Positions 1 through 10,005 of a stretch of 64,000 nucleotides of DNA are shown piece after piece. The position numbers and the translations under genes are program-made. The stretch comes from Cytospora piceicola (Eukaryota; Ascomycota; Sordariomycetes; Diaporthales; Cytosporaceae). The stretch is taken from the NCBI GenBank assembly GCA_023375675.1, contig JALQBC010000008.1:248001-312000 (forward strand). The letters run 5' to 3'. The notes beneath the pieces were generated by a model that was not told where the DNA came from, did not search any database, and saw nothing but the letters and a program-made list of their open reading frames with translations. Every line of letters begins with the position of its first letter. Within the stretch, counting starts at the first letter, position 1.

Positions 1-3000
1 AGCCTGCAGGGCATGCGCGTCATCCTGATAGACAAACACTCGAAACCGGCGTCGGTCAAGCCAAAGCCACGTCAAGGAATCAAGTCAGGTGCCCTAGGCG
101 GAGATGATCTAGCCTACCTCCTGTGGACATCTGGCACCACCGGTGAACCCAAAGGCGTCATGATTCAGCATAGTGCCGCGGCACAAGCTATGCAAGACCT
201 CCAGGTCCAAGTCGAGCACGACCCCAAGACTGAACAAGTGCGAACGCTGCAGCTCTCAGCTTACTCCTTTGATGTCTTCGTTCAGGACCTCTTCTACACA
301 TGGGGTCTGAGCGGAAGTGTCATCAGCGGCACCCGGGAGCTCGTCCTGGGTTCCTTCGTCGAGTTCATTTGGAAGGCCCGCCCCACGCACGCCCACCTGA
401 CCCCTAGCTTCGGCGCCAGCATCGCCGTCGAGGAGATCCGGGGCAGCCCGCTGCAGTATGTGACCTTCATCGGCGAGAAGCTGACCGAGGATGTGGCGGA
501 GGCCTGGGCGGCCCCAGGAATCACCACACGCGCGTACAACACCTACGGACCGGCCGAGAATGCTGTCGTGTCCACCATGCGCCGCTTCTTCGGGAAGAGC
601 AGGGACCAGGCCAAGGCCGCCAACGTGGGTTTCCCTCTCAACCCATGCACGGCGTACGTCGTACATGAGGTGCCAATACCTGGATCCGATGAGAGGCGGT
701 GGGAGCTCGTCCCGCGATATGGAGTTGGCGAGCTGGCCCTGGGTGGAACGCAGGTGGCCAAAGGCTACCTCAGCGACCCGGCCAAGACAGCCTCCCGCTT
801 CATCCAAGGAGGCCCCGGGATCGACGAGCGCATCTACCTCACCGGCGACATGGTTAGGCTCAATGACCACGGTTTCGAGTTCCTTGGCAGAAACGATGAC
901 CTCGTCAAGATCACAGGCATCCGCATCGAGCTGAGCGAGATCAGCGCAGCCTGCGCTAGCATCAAGGACGAGGACGATGCCATTGAGCACGTCGAAACGC
1001 TTCATCTCCCGCGGCCAGACAGAGAAAATGCCGATCACAAGGTCGTTGTCACCTTTGTCTCGGTCAAGAAGGACGGCGTTAACCAGGACGCCATCCGGGC
1101 GCAGGTTTTCAAGAGGGCCAGGGACATGCTCCCAACATACATGGTGCCGGGGCACGTTGTCGTCCTGAGTACTACAATGCCAAGGACCGCGTCAAACAAG
1201 GTTGATCGAAAGGAATTGCAGGCCATATACAAGACGTCGGACTTGCAGGCCCTGGCTGGAGGAGGCTCAGCGGGAGACATTTCCGGCCAGGCAGCCGAGA
1301 AGCAGCAATGGACTGATCAACAACTTGACGTGCTACAGATCCTCGCGGACAATTTCAAGGTAGCAGTCGAGCCTCTATCCCCGGAGGATAGTCTGGCTGC
1401 TTTGGGTCTCAGTTCCCTTCAGGTCACCAAGCTGGCCTGGTCTCTGAGGCGGCAGCTCTCTGTCCAAGTTGGTGTGCTTGAGCTCATGAGGTGTGAGCTG
1501 CTCGGCGAGCTGGTTGACGTCGTTCTCAACAAACAGAAACAGGCTAGTCAGAAGCAAGCAAGTACAGGGAAGAGCGCTGACGATGCCTCACTCGCGAAGA
1601 CAACAGAGAAGTCATGGCTAGCTGTCACAAGGGACCTTCTGACCGAGAACCTACGTGGCGACATGCTCCCACCAAACAGCTTCCTTCTGCCAGCGACGCC
1701 AATGCAGGAGTCCCTCGTCTTTGAGACGATGCGTGAGCCCAAGGCTTACTGGGCCCACCGAGTGTTTGACCTCAGTCATATGGATACGCTGCAAGGCGAC
1801 CATTTGAAGGCGGCCTGGACCGCAGCCGCCAACACATTCGACATTCTCCGCACCAGTTTCGTTCCTCTGGCACAGTTGGACGCAGTTGTGGGAGACGAAG
1901 GCCAGTCCACCAACGGCGTCTCATGGGCCCGTCGACAGGGGCTCCAGTCTACCATTCTCCAAGTCGTCCGGAGGGAGGCAGCAGTGCGCTGGAAGTGGCT
2001 GTCAAGCGATGAGGACCAGAATCTGGCGAGGTGGGCCCAGGAACCAGGGCTGACGGAACTGTCGCCCATGCTTGTCCCCTGGGCTGTCACGATTGCGGAA
2101 AAAGACCGCAAGATGATGCTGAGTGTGCATCACGCGCTCTATGACTACGATTCGTCTGAGACTGTTCTTGATGCAGTTGCCAAGTTCTATCACCAAAACA
2201 CTGCCGTTCATGACGACGTAGTGCAGTTCGAGAGAGGTATGGAGCTCGGTCTGCTGCCGACCACTGTCCAGAGAAATGAGGCCACCTCCTTCTGGACTGA
2301 GCGTCTTGCTGGCCTCAGGGAGACAGCAGGAGCACTCAATGCGCCATTCCCCGACCTCACACAGTCCAGACAGAAACAGGTGCAGAAGATCATCGGAGCG
2401 AAGAAGGCGGTTCCTAGCTTCCTCTCCTCAGATCTTCCGACCGCTCTTCCGACACTGTTGCAGTCCGCCTTTGGTTGTGTCATCGCATCCTACCTCGAAA
2501 TCAAGGCCATTGTCCTCGGCCAGACCGTCTCTCAGAGACTCCTTCATCCGGACCTCGCCCATGTGGTTGGACCAGCTATAGCAACCCTCCCGCTGGCTGT
2601 CCGGACCGATGCTCACTCAGCCGAGGAGCTGTGGGCCGAGATGGCTCGGGACTCTTCCAACCTCTTCCGCGTTACCCACCACTTGCATCCCGTGGACATC
2701 AAGAGGCTACTCAACGAAGGAACTGGAAGTGGTGATGCGCCTTTTGCTGGTGTCTTCGTCTATCATCCGGCCTCTGACGGTGACGACGATGGTGCTGGTG
2801 CTGTTGCTGAGCACCCAGTGTTCCGAGAAGTAGAGCAAGCTCTGTCGCTCAACGTAGAACACCCTCTCGCATTCAATGTTTTCGAAGGAGACGGAGTAAT
2901 GGAGCTCACCGGCGACTCGCGGCGTATCTCCCAGGCGCAGCTGGAACTCATGCTTGACCAGGTCATTGACCAGGCCAGGGTCATGAAGCAATCCCCACAG

Positions 3001-6000
3001 GTCCCTCTAGGCCAGTTGCAGAATAGATTGGACCGCCGTCTCGTGTCTCTGAGCGGTGAGATCGAGGATTTCAACACCGGCGCAGGCTTTGACCCAACCG
3101 AGAGCGTTGCCCAGCATGCATCCCAACATCCAGACTGGGTAGCGGCCGAGGAGGTGCTCAACAGTGACGATGCGGACGATGACGACGATGCCATTTCTAC
3201 AAAGACCATCACATACTCCCAGCTGGACAAACTCACCAATGCCATCGCCTCCCAGCTGGCATCACATGAGGTCGGTCTTCAGCAGGACGACGTTGTTGCC
3301 TTGTACCTGGGAAGAGACATCAAGTCGCTCGCGGCAACTCTGGCGATATTCCGTTCGGGCTATATTTATCTTCCTGTGGATGAGGACCTGCCGCTGGCAC
3401 GCAAGCAGCTTCTGATCCGAGATGCTGCCGCGAAGCTTGTCATCACCACGGAGGAGCTGGCAAAGGACCTAGATATGGACCACGATGATCCTCCAGCTTT
3501 ACTGCTTCCCGAAAGTAGTGATGATTTAGATGCCATACTCGAGCAGCAACAGGATTTGCCTCAGCTTCGGTCTTCAAGCGACCACGGCCACGGAGGTTAT
3601 CTTCTCTACACATCGGGATCCACAGGTCGGCCCAAGGGCGTCCGCGTATCCAACCGCAACTTGTGCCATTTCATCTCCTCCTTCTCCCTACGCATGACCG
3701 AGACCTCTTCGCCAGAGGCCCAGCCAAAACCTGAACAACTCGGTGGTAGCGGCAAGTATCTCAACCTCACGTCTAGGGCCTTCGACCCGCACCTGACGCA
3801 GCTCTTCGTGCCCTGGAGTCTGGGGTACCGGGTCGTCATTGGCAACCGGACCGCGCTGCTGGGAAATCTCCAGCATGCCATCAACCATCTAGGCATCACG
3901 CACTTCGGCAGCGTGCCCTCTGTCTTGACTCAGTTGCGGCTCAGGCCCGAGGATGTACCATCCGTGAGGGTGGTGACAACGGGTGGAGAGAAGGCATCGA
4001 ATGAGCTGTTGGACACTTGGACAGGTCGAGAGTCTGCCCACAATGGAGACGGTTCAAAAGCCAAGCTCATCAACTTCTACGGCCCAACTGAAGTCACAAT
4101 CGGCTGCCTAGGCCATGTCGTAAACCGCAACTCCAACGCTCGCAATCTCGGCCTGCCGCTCAAGGGCCTCGAAGCACTGTTGTTGGCCCCCAGCGGTGAA
4201 AACGGCGAACAAATCATCGCCAGAAGGGGCCAGCCGGGCGAACTCTGCATCGCCGGCCCCCAGGTGGCCCTGGGCTACCTGGAAAGGCCTGTCGAGAACG
4301 CCAAGAGCTTCCAGACGACTTCGCTGTTGGGTGATTCCGATAGAAAGATCTACAGGACCGGCGACGTGATGAGGATGATGCATGACGGAAGCCTCGAGTT
4401 CCTCGGCAGGGCCGACCAGCAGGCCAAGATCCGAGGCCAGAGGCTCGAGCTGGATGAGGTGGTGTCTTTCCTGAAGGAACAGGCTGCCGACGAAGGAGAG
4501 CTGGACTTCGCCGCCGCCGTCGTCGCCGGCGAGGGAAACCAGCAGCAGCTCTTCGGCTTTGTGGCGCGCAAGGCACGCCTGAGGAGCGAGATGGACGCCG
4601 AAGTTGAGCTGCTTGAGAGCCAGGGTCAAGCTCTGACGTCGCTGCTGGAAAGGCTGGGGCAGAAGTGCGAGGCCAAGTTGCCGGCGTTCATGGTCCCCAA
4701 GCTTCTCTGGGTCTCGAGGATCCCATACTTGGCCGCCTCGGGCAAGGTCGACACCAAACTCTTGGCTAAGCTGGCAAATGACTTCTTTGCGTCTCAAGAT
4801 GCTGCTGCTGAGGATTCTGACGACTCCGGGGTTGACGTTGCTCCGATAAGTTTGAGCACCGTGGAATCTCTTGTTGTCGCGGCTGTGGAGGAGGTCGTAG
4901 GCCACACGATCAACGCCAAGGCCACCAGCAGCATCCGGCTGGTCATTGACAGTCTCTCTGCCGTCCATTTGGTTGCTCTCCTGAAGAAGCGTGGTTTTTC
5001 CAAGGTTAACGTCTCTGAAATCTTGTCGTCCTCGGCCACCGTGGCATCCATCGCCCAGTTGGCTGACCAACACCGTCCTCAACACAGTGTCATCGGTGAT
5101 ACCCCGAAGCAGTCTACGCTGGGGAGCAACAAGCTGAGAGAAGTCAAGGCACTTAGACTCAGCACGGTGTTTCCAGGCCAGATTCCGGCGGATCTGGACC
5201 ATGATGATGTCGAAGCAGTGCTGCCGTGTCTTCCCCTGCAAGCAGCCTTGGTCGCCCGGTCCATGGTTTGGATGAGCGCCCACGACGATGACTCTGCTTC
5301 ATCTTCAGAGCCAACAGTAGTCCCATACGTGGCACAGTTCAATTACCGAATGTCCTCGGATACGGACTTGGTCAAATGGCAGAGGGCAGCAGAGCGGGTT
5401 GTCGCGTCCGAGGCCATGCTGAGAGCTTGTTTTGTGCAACGGGAGGACGACGGCAAGGTCTTCCAGGTCGTGCTTCGTTCCCCTTCCTCCACACCCTTCG
5501 AAACTGAAGGGGAAGAGCCTGCGGATATAGTGTCCAAGATGGGCACACGACCACCTATCAGGATACAGCTACGAGAGGAGGGTGGCGAGGCTCTTGTCTC
5601 GTTGAGGATCCATCATGCCTTGTTCGACGGTATCGCCATCGCTGTGCTACTCAAGAGGTTTGAGCAGGCCTATGATGAGGCCTTGCCAGAAGACAATGTT
5701 GCCTCCGCCAATCAGAGTCTCGATGTGCTTACGAGAGTCTCTGCTTACTGCGACCTCTCAGCTGCGGAGTTGGATTCCACGAAGGCCCTGTGGCAGACCA
5801 AATTACGTGGCGTTCGACCATGCCATCTTGGGTCGATTGACGACAGCAAAGGGACAGTTCGTTCTGCCAGATGTCTTCCCTGGACCTTACCCCAGATCAG
5901 AGACAATCTGAACTCTCAGAATGCCGCCGTGTCCGCTTCTTCCGCGTTCCAGGTGGCCACAGCCCTGTGCCTGTCTCAACTCACCAAGCAGACCACGTCC

Positions 6001-9000
6001 GTTGTGTATGGGTTTGTCATGTCTCTCCGCCCCTTACTCGACCACGTCGTGGACTCTGGGGTGGACGAGTTCCTTGGACCATGCCTCAATACTCTGGTCC
6101 AGGCCTTCAGCCTCAGAAAGGATGAATCTTTGCTCGAACTCTCACAGAGGGTCCACCAGACTCACGTTGAAGCCTGCCAGGGAACGATGCCCCTGGTGAG
6201 CGTGGAGCAGGTGCAGCGCTGGGCTGGGTCCGAGGATAAGCTATTTGACAGCCTGCTCAGCATCAACGTCCTTCCCTCCGCAGATGCGTCAGAGTCTCAA
6301 CCTGGGCGCATGAGTGCTCTGCAAACCCAGAGCAGGAGTGATATGGCCTTGGCCTTTGACATTGACCTTCACCATGATGGCAAGATCATTTTGACGCTTT
6401 CTTCAGCCGGGGTCCTGAGCGAGTCTGACTTGGACGAAGTCGGGCAGCTGTTTGAGAAGGCTGTCGGCACGTGCATCTCTGTCGACAAGGAGGTCAGAGT
6501 GCGAGACTTGTTGACGGTTGATGTTGATGCAGCTGTAGCTACTAATGGGATCTATGACGGTGGATTCCCGTCCGGTATTGACGTTGGTCAGAGTGACTCG
6601 GACGCTGAGTTCGAATTGGCCTTGGCCAGCGTGCAGACCATGCTTTGCCGCCTCCTCCGCTTGAGTCCGTCCGACATCAACAAGGATAGGACGACTTCTT
6701 TGTACCAGATCGGCCTGGACTCTATCACTGTGCTTCCATTTGTCAGGCACCTCAACAAGTCTGAGAAAGTCAAGCTGACGCCCGATGCCGTACTCAAGGC
6801 TCGAACCATCTATGGTACCGCGAGGCTGCTGCAGCAGGCAAGGAGCAATGGCAATGTCAACACCAGAAGACAGGAACAAAACGCAACGGACGAAAACGAC
6901 AGTGACGAGACAAAGTATGACAAGATACTGGGCCGGTTGGCGAAGGACCTCATATTCGTAGCGACACCGCTCCAGGAGGGCATGCTCAGCGCCTCACTGG
7001 CCACATCGGGTAGAGCCTACACCTACGATCACACCGTCCAGCTATCAGAAGAGGCCCTGCAGGCAGACACCCCGGATCTCGATCACTTCTTCGCCGCCGT
7101 CAAGGACACGGTTCAAGCGTGCGAGATCCTGAGAACCAGGTTCATCTTCACCCGGGACGACGAGGCACCATGGGTTGGTATCGTCTCCCCGACCGAGCAG
7201 ACCGACCTGGCAAAATGGACGGCATTGGGCGGAGGCAGAATACAACTAAGGATCAGTCACGCCTTGTACGACGCAACATCGATCCAGACCGTCTGGCGTA
7301 TCCTAGGTGAGAACTACAACCGGCGTCTGAGTGGCGGACAGGTTAAAGGCTCTGATAGCGATGCTCAACGACATGAGTTCCGACCGTTTGCAAAGGTAGT
7401 TTCCACGATGCAAAAGACCTCTGTGGGATTCTGGGCCAATTTGTTGCAGGATTACAAGTACACTCCACTCGAATTTCCCGAGGACCTGTCGGTATCATCC
7501 GCTTTCCATTTCAACATCGCAGAGCAGGAGCTGTCACTGCTCCAGACAAGATGCAAGGCGGCCGGCGTGACGACCAAGACGGTACTTTTGCTGGCCTGGG
7601 CCAAGGTTCTCTCCGAGTTCCTGTACGGGCAGCCCGACGTTGTCTACGGGCAGGTCGTGTCAAGTGGGCACGAAGTCGAGACCGTCGTCGGCCCCACCAT
7701 CAACACGGTACCCATGCGGGTCACGCTGGACAAGAGTGCCAGCGTGGCCGATGGACTTGCCCAGGTGCAGAGGCTGAGCGACGACGCCTTGGGTGCAAAT
7801 GCGATGGCGTCTCTGAGGAAGGTGCAGGCTTTGTGGCGATCAACGGCAGGAGGTAGAGATGAGGATCTTCCCGTGAGCCTCTTCCAGAGTTTGTTCGTGT
7901 TCGATGGTGTCGTGGGTCAAGAGCCAGAAGCCGGTGACTCAAAGTCACTGTTCAGGCCAGTCCATGAACAAATCGACAACGGGGAAGAGCGGGCAACGTA
8001 TGATGATTACCACTTGATTGCCAGCTTCCATATACAGAACAACACACTCTGCGGCAAGCTCAGAGCAAGAATGGCTCAGGCGGACGTGGAGGCCTTGGGC
8101 AGTCACCTGGAGACTGCTGTCAAGTCGTTAATAACGGACGACTTGCAGAAGCCAGCGCTCGATCTCGGTCGCATGGAAAGCACAAAGAAGAGTATCACCG
8201 CCGCGAACACAAAACTAACGGCCAATCATCCGGAGGTTCACGCTCCGGCAGCCCAGGCAGATTCTGTCCTGGAAATAGTTAAGAGCGTGCTCGGGAAAAG
8301 ATGCCAGGGCAAGCAGATCGGCTACAACACGAAGCTCATAAATGTGGGCCTCGATTCGATCCTGGCCATCCGCCTGTCGAGTTTGCTGAGGAAGCGGATG
8401 CGGATGACAGTGAGCGTCTTCCAGATTATGAAAGGCGCAAGTGTCCTCGACATCGTCATCGCAAATTCGACGCAAGCTTCAGGCGATGAAAGACAACACG
8501 GGGGCGAAAACAAGAGCATTAAGCCGGCGACAAGGCCACAGGCGCTCACTCTACGCCAACAGGCCAAGCTGTTGTCCTCGGCGGCCGAAGGACTCGGCCT
8601 CAGCGAGGATCTTGTGCAGTCAGTCCTACCAGTTCTACCAGGCCAGCGTTCGCACCTGGAACAATGGCTGTACAACGGCAGGAGGTTCTTCGAGGCTCCG
8701 TGGGTATACCGAGTCGGCGATTCCCTCGACAAGCAGACAGTAGCGAGTTGCTGGGCCCAGCTTTGCCGCCTCCATGAGGTGCTAAGGACTACATTTTTAC
8801 AGACAGACGTACTCGATGCAGGGCTCGTCCAAGTCACTCTGAGCGAGCAATGGTCACCGTCGGGAGGCTTCACGGCGCTCCAAGACTCAACAAAACCCAT
8901 CCAAGTCCTGGCCGAGGACTACGTCCGCCAAAGCAACAACGAGCCATCGGATCTGAAGAATCCCCCGGCATACCTTACACTGCTGGAAGGTTCGGACGGC

Positions 9001-10005
9001 AAGATGGTTGTGCTGAGGCTCCACCACGCGTTATACGACGCGTGGAGCATCAAGATGATAGTCAAGGACCTGGACGAGCTCCTGGCCGGTGTGAATTCTC
9101 AAGGTCGCACGCAGCTTGGAAGCGTAGTCCACCAGATCATGGCGATAAGAGATCCCAGCGCTGAGGACTCGTACTGGAAGGACCACTTGGCGCACGCTCA
9201 AGACACGGTGCTGGGCGTTCAGGCTGCCCCGACATCCACGCCAGAAGCCAAGTCTCCGCTTGGTCCTCACTTCCAGATGAAACGCGCAGATGTCATCCCA
9301 CAAGCCACGATCGACAAGCTCTCGCTTATCAGTGGCAAGGCAGGCATTTCAGCAGCTGTTATTCTCGCTTATGCCAGGACGTTGCGGAATCTGACGCGCC
9401 GGTCCTGTCCCACGTTTGGCGTGAACCACGCGGCGCGGTCACTGTCTTCGGCCGACGAGACCCAGGCCCTCGACCTAACCGACGCGAGCGCACCCACGAT
9501 GACCACGACACCCTTTTGCCTGGAACTTGATGGCGCGTCAAGTGGATCGACACCTGCCAGCGACAAGCACCTGATTGGTCTCGTGCAGGAACACCTGGCG
9601 CAACTGACCAAGTTCGCGCAGTCGGACGGCGCGCAGAAGTTCTGCCCCAAGTACAACGCCCATATCAACATACTCTATCCGGGGGACGACGCCAATGGCG
9701 AGGGCGAGGGAGCAAAGGCCGGCGACAGTGGCCTGAAGGTCCTCCAGAGGCACAGGCTCGACGAGCGACTCGCTTCGGAGTACTTTACCGCCACGCAGCC
9801 CTCGACCTCTGCGGACTCGATGATTCAGGGGCTCGAGACGAGCCATCTCAGCCCACACAGGTTCTTCTTCAATGTCATCGTCCGCGAGGGGATCAGTGTG
9901 GCGGCGAGCGGCGACGAGGCTTTGTTTGGTGATGACCGGGAGATGGTCGCACGGGTGGTGGATGATTTCGCTGCTGAGCTGACGAGGATCCTCGAGCAGG
10001 CTTGA
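1..10005 (+). CDS. sidC: Siderophore-type nonribosomal peptide synthetase, 3' part (SidC/NPS2-like)
   Basis: The reading frame is open from base 1, so the ATG at 13 is an internal Met and the gene starts outside the window. About 3330 residues are visible, numbered here from that Met. The first adenylation domain lacks its N-terminus: core TSGTTGEPKG near 39, YGPAEN near 179, GRNDDLVKITG near 294. A carrier domain follows (GLSSLQ, about 463). Condensation domain 1 has HHALYDY at 706. A second, complete A domain has YTSGSTGRPKG near 1199 and FYGPTE near 1355. Then come T (IDSL, about 1647), C (HHALFDG, 1867), T (GLDS, 2234), C (SHALYDA, 2415), T (GLDS, 2779) and C (HHALYDA, 3004). The order A-T-C-A-T-C-T-C-T-C, ending in two A-less T-C units and no thioesterase, is the hallmark of ferrichrome/ferricrocin synthetases. 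These iteratively join N5-acyl-N5-hydroxyornithine with small amino acids into an iron-storage siderophore. No intron is needed in this part. NRPS identity is certain; the siderophore assignment rests on architecture. Confidence 0.85.
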   Translation, partial: SLQGMRVILIDKHSKPASVKPKPRQGIKSGALGGDDLAYLLWTSGTTGEPKGVMIQHSAAAQAMQDLQVQVEHDPKTEQVRTLQLSAYSFDVFVQDLFYTWGLSGSVISGTRELVLGSFVEFIWKARPTHAHLTPSFGASIAVEEIRGSPLQYVTFIGEKLTEDVAEAWAAPGITTRAYNTYGPAENAVVSTMRRFFGKSRDQAKAANVGFPLNPCTAYVVHEVPIPGSDERRWELVPRYGVGELALGGTQVAKGYLSDPAKTASRFIQGGPGIDERIYLTGDMVRLNDHGFEFLGRNDDLVKITGIRIELSEISAACASIKDEDDAIEHVETLHLPRPDRENADHKVVVTFVSVKKDGVNQDAIRAQVFKRARDMLPTYMVPGHVVVLSTTMPRTASNKVDRKELQAIYKTSDLQALAGGGSAGDISGQAAEKQQWTDQQLDVLQILADNFKVAVEPLSPEDSLAALGLSSLQVTKLAWSLRRQLSVQVGVLELMRCELLGELVDVVLNKQKQASQKQASTGKSADDASLAKTTEKSWLAVTRDLLTENLRGDMLPPNSFLLPATPMQESLVFETMREPKAYWAHRVFDLSHMDTLQGDHLKAAWTAAANTFDILRTSFVPLAQLDAVVGDEGQSTNGVSWARRQGLQSTILQVVRREAAVRWKWLSSDEDQNLARWAQEPGLTELSPMLVPWAVTIAEKDRKMMLSVHHALYDYDSSETVLDAVAKFYHQNTAVHDDVVQFERGMELGLLPTTVQRNEATSFWTERLAGLRETAGALNAPFPDLTQSRQKQVQKIIGAKKAVPSFLSSDLPTALPTLLQSAFGCVIASYLEIKAIVLGQTVSQRLLHPDLAHVVGPAIATLPLAVRTDAHSAEELWAEMARDSSNLFRVTHHLHPVDIKRLLNEGTGSGDAPFAGVFVYHPASDGDDDGAGAVAEHPVFREVEQALSLNVEHPLAFNVFEGDGVMELTGDSRRISQAQLELMLDQVIDQARVMKQSPQVPLGQLQNRLDRRLVSLSGEIEDFNTGAGFDPTESVAQHASQHPDWVAAEEVLNSDDADDDDDAISTKTITYSQLDKLTNAIASQLASHEVGLQQDDVVALYLGRDIKSLAATLAIFRSGYIYLPVDEDLPLARKQLLIRDAAAKLVITTEELAKDLDMDHDDPPALLLPESSDDLDAILEQQQDLPQLRSSSDHGHGGYLLYTSGSTGRPKGVRVSNRNLCHFISSFSLRMTETSSPEAQPKPEQLGGSGKYLNLTSRAFDPHLTQLFVPWSLGYRVVIGNRTALLGNLQHAINHLGITHFGSVPSVLTQLRLRPEDVPSVRVVTTGGEKASNELLDTWTGRESAHNGDGSKAKLINFYGPTEVTIGCLGHVVNRNSNARNLGLPLKGLEALLLAPSGENGEQIIARRGQPGELCIAGPQVALGYLERPVENAKSFQTTSLLGDSDRKIYRTGDVMRMMHDGSLEFLGRADQQAKIRGQRLELDEVVSFLKEQAADEGELDFAAAVVAGEGNQQQLFGFVARKARLRSEMDAEVELLESQGQALTSLLERLGQKCEAKLPAFMVPKLLWVSRIPYLAASGKVDTKLLAKLANDFFASQDAAAEDSDDSGVDVAPISLSTVESLVVAAVEEVVGHTINAKATSSIRLVIDSLSAVHLVALLKKRGFSKVNVSEILSSSATVASIAQLADQHRPQHSVIGDTPKQSTLGSNKLREVKALRLSTVFPGQIPADLDHDDVEAVLPCLPLQAALVARSMVWMSAHDDDSASSSEPTVVPYVAQFNYRMSSDTDLVKWQRAAERVVASEAMLRACFVQREDDGKVFQVVLRSPSSTPFETEGEEPADIVSKMGTRPPIRIQLREEGGEALVSLRIHHALFDGIAIAVLLKRFEQAYDEALPEDNVASANQSLDVLTRVSAYCDLSAAELDSTKALWQTKLRGVRPCHLGSIDDSKGTVRSARCLPWTLPQIRDNLNSQNAAVSASSAFQVATALCLSQLTKQTTSVVYGFVMSLRPLLDHVVDSGVDEFLGPCLNTLVQAFSLRKDESLLELSQRVHQTHVEACQGTMPLVSVEQVQRWAGSEDKLFDSLLSINVLPSADASESQPGRMSALQTQSRSDMALAFDIDLHHDGKIILTLSSAGVLSESDLDEVGQLFEKAVGTCISVDKEVRVRDLLTVDVDAAVATNGIYDGGFPSGIDVGQSDSDAEFELALASVQTMLCRLLRLSPSDINKDRTTSLYQIGLDSITVLPFVRHLNKSEKVKLTPDAVLKARTIYGTARLLQQARSNGNVNTRRQEQNATDENDSDETKYDKILGRLAKDLIFVATPLQEGMLSASLATSGRAYTYDHTVQLSEEALQADTPDLDHFFAAVKDTVQACEILRTRFIFTRDDEAPWVGIVSPTEQTDLAKWTALGGGRIQLRISHALYDATSIQTVWRILGENYNRRLSGGQVKGSDSDAQRHEFRPFAKVVSTMQKTSVGFWANLLQDYKYTPLEFPEDLSVSSAFHFNIAEQELSLLQTRCKAAGVTTKTVLLLAWAKVLSEFLYGQPDVVYGQVVSSGHEVETVVGPTINTVPMRVTLDKSASVADGLAQVQRLSDDALGANAMASLRKVQALWRSTAGGRDEDLPVSLFQSLFVFDGVVGQEPEAGDSKSLFRPVHEQIDNGEERATYDDYHLIASFHIQNNTLCGKLRARMAQADVEALGSHLETAVKSLITDDLQKPALDLGRMESTKKSITAANTKLTANHPEVHAPAAQADSVLEIVKSVLGKRCQGKQIGYNTKLINVGLDSILAIRLSSLLRKRMRMTVSVFQIMKGASVLDIVIANSTQASGDERQHGGENKSIKPATRPQALTLRQQAKLLSSAAEGLGLSEDLVQSVLPVLPGQRSHLEQWLYNGRRFFEAPWVYRVGDSLDKQTVASCWAQLCRLHEVLRTTFLQTDVLDAGLVQVTLSEQWSPSGGFTALQDSTKPIQVLAEDYVRQSNNEPSDLKNPPAYLTLLEGSDGKMVVLRLHHALYDAWSIKMIVKDLDELLAGVNSQGRTQLGSVVHQIMAIRDPSAEDSYWKDHLAHAQDTVLGVQAAPTSTPEAKSPLGPHFQMKRADVIPQATIDKLSLISGKAGISAAVILAYARTLRNLTRRSCPTFGVNHAARSLSSADETQALDLTDASAPTMTTTPFCLELDGASSGSTPASDKHLIGLVQEHLAQLTKFAQSDGAQKFCPKYNAHINILYPGDDANGEGEGAKAGDSGLKVLQRHRLDERLASEYFTATQPSTSADSMIQGLETSHLSPHRFFFNVIVREGISVAASGDEALFGDDREMVARVVDDFAAELTRILEQA

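Noticed and set aside
4108..5283. 391-codon minus-strand frame inside the NRPS
   Set aside because: It lies entirely antisense to a conserved A-T region and has no domain; it is a shadow frame.
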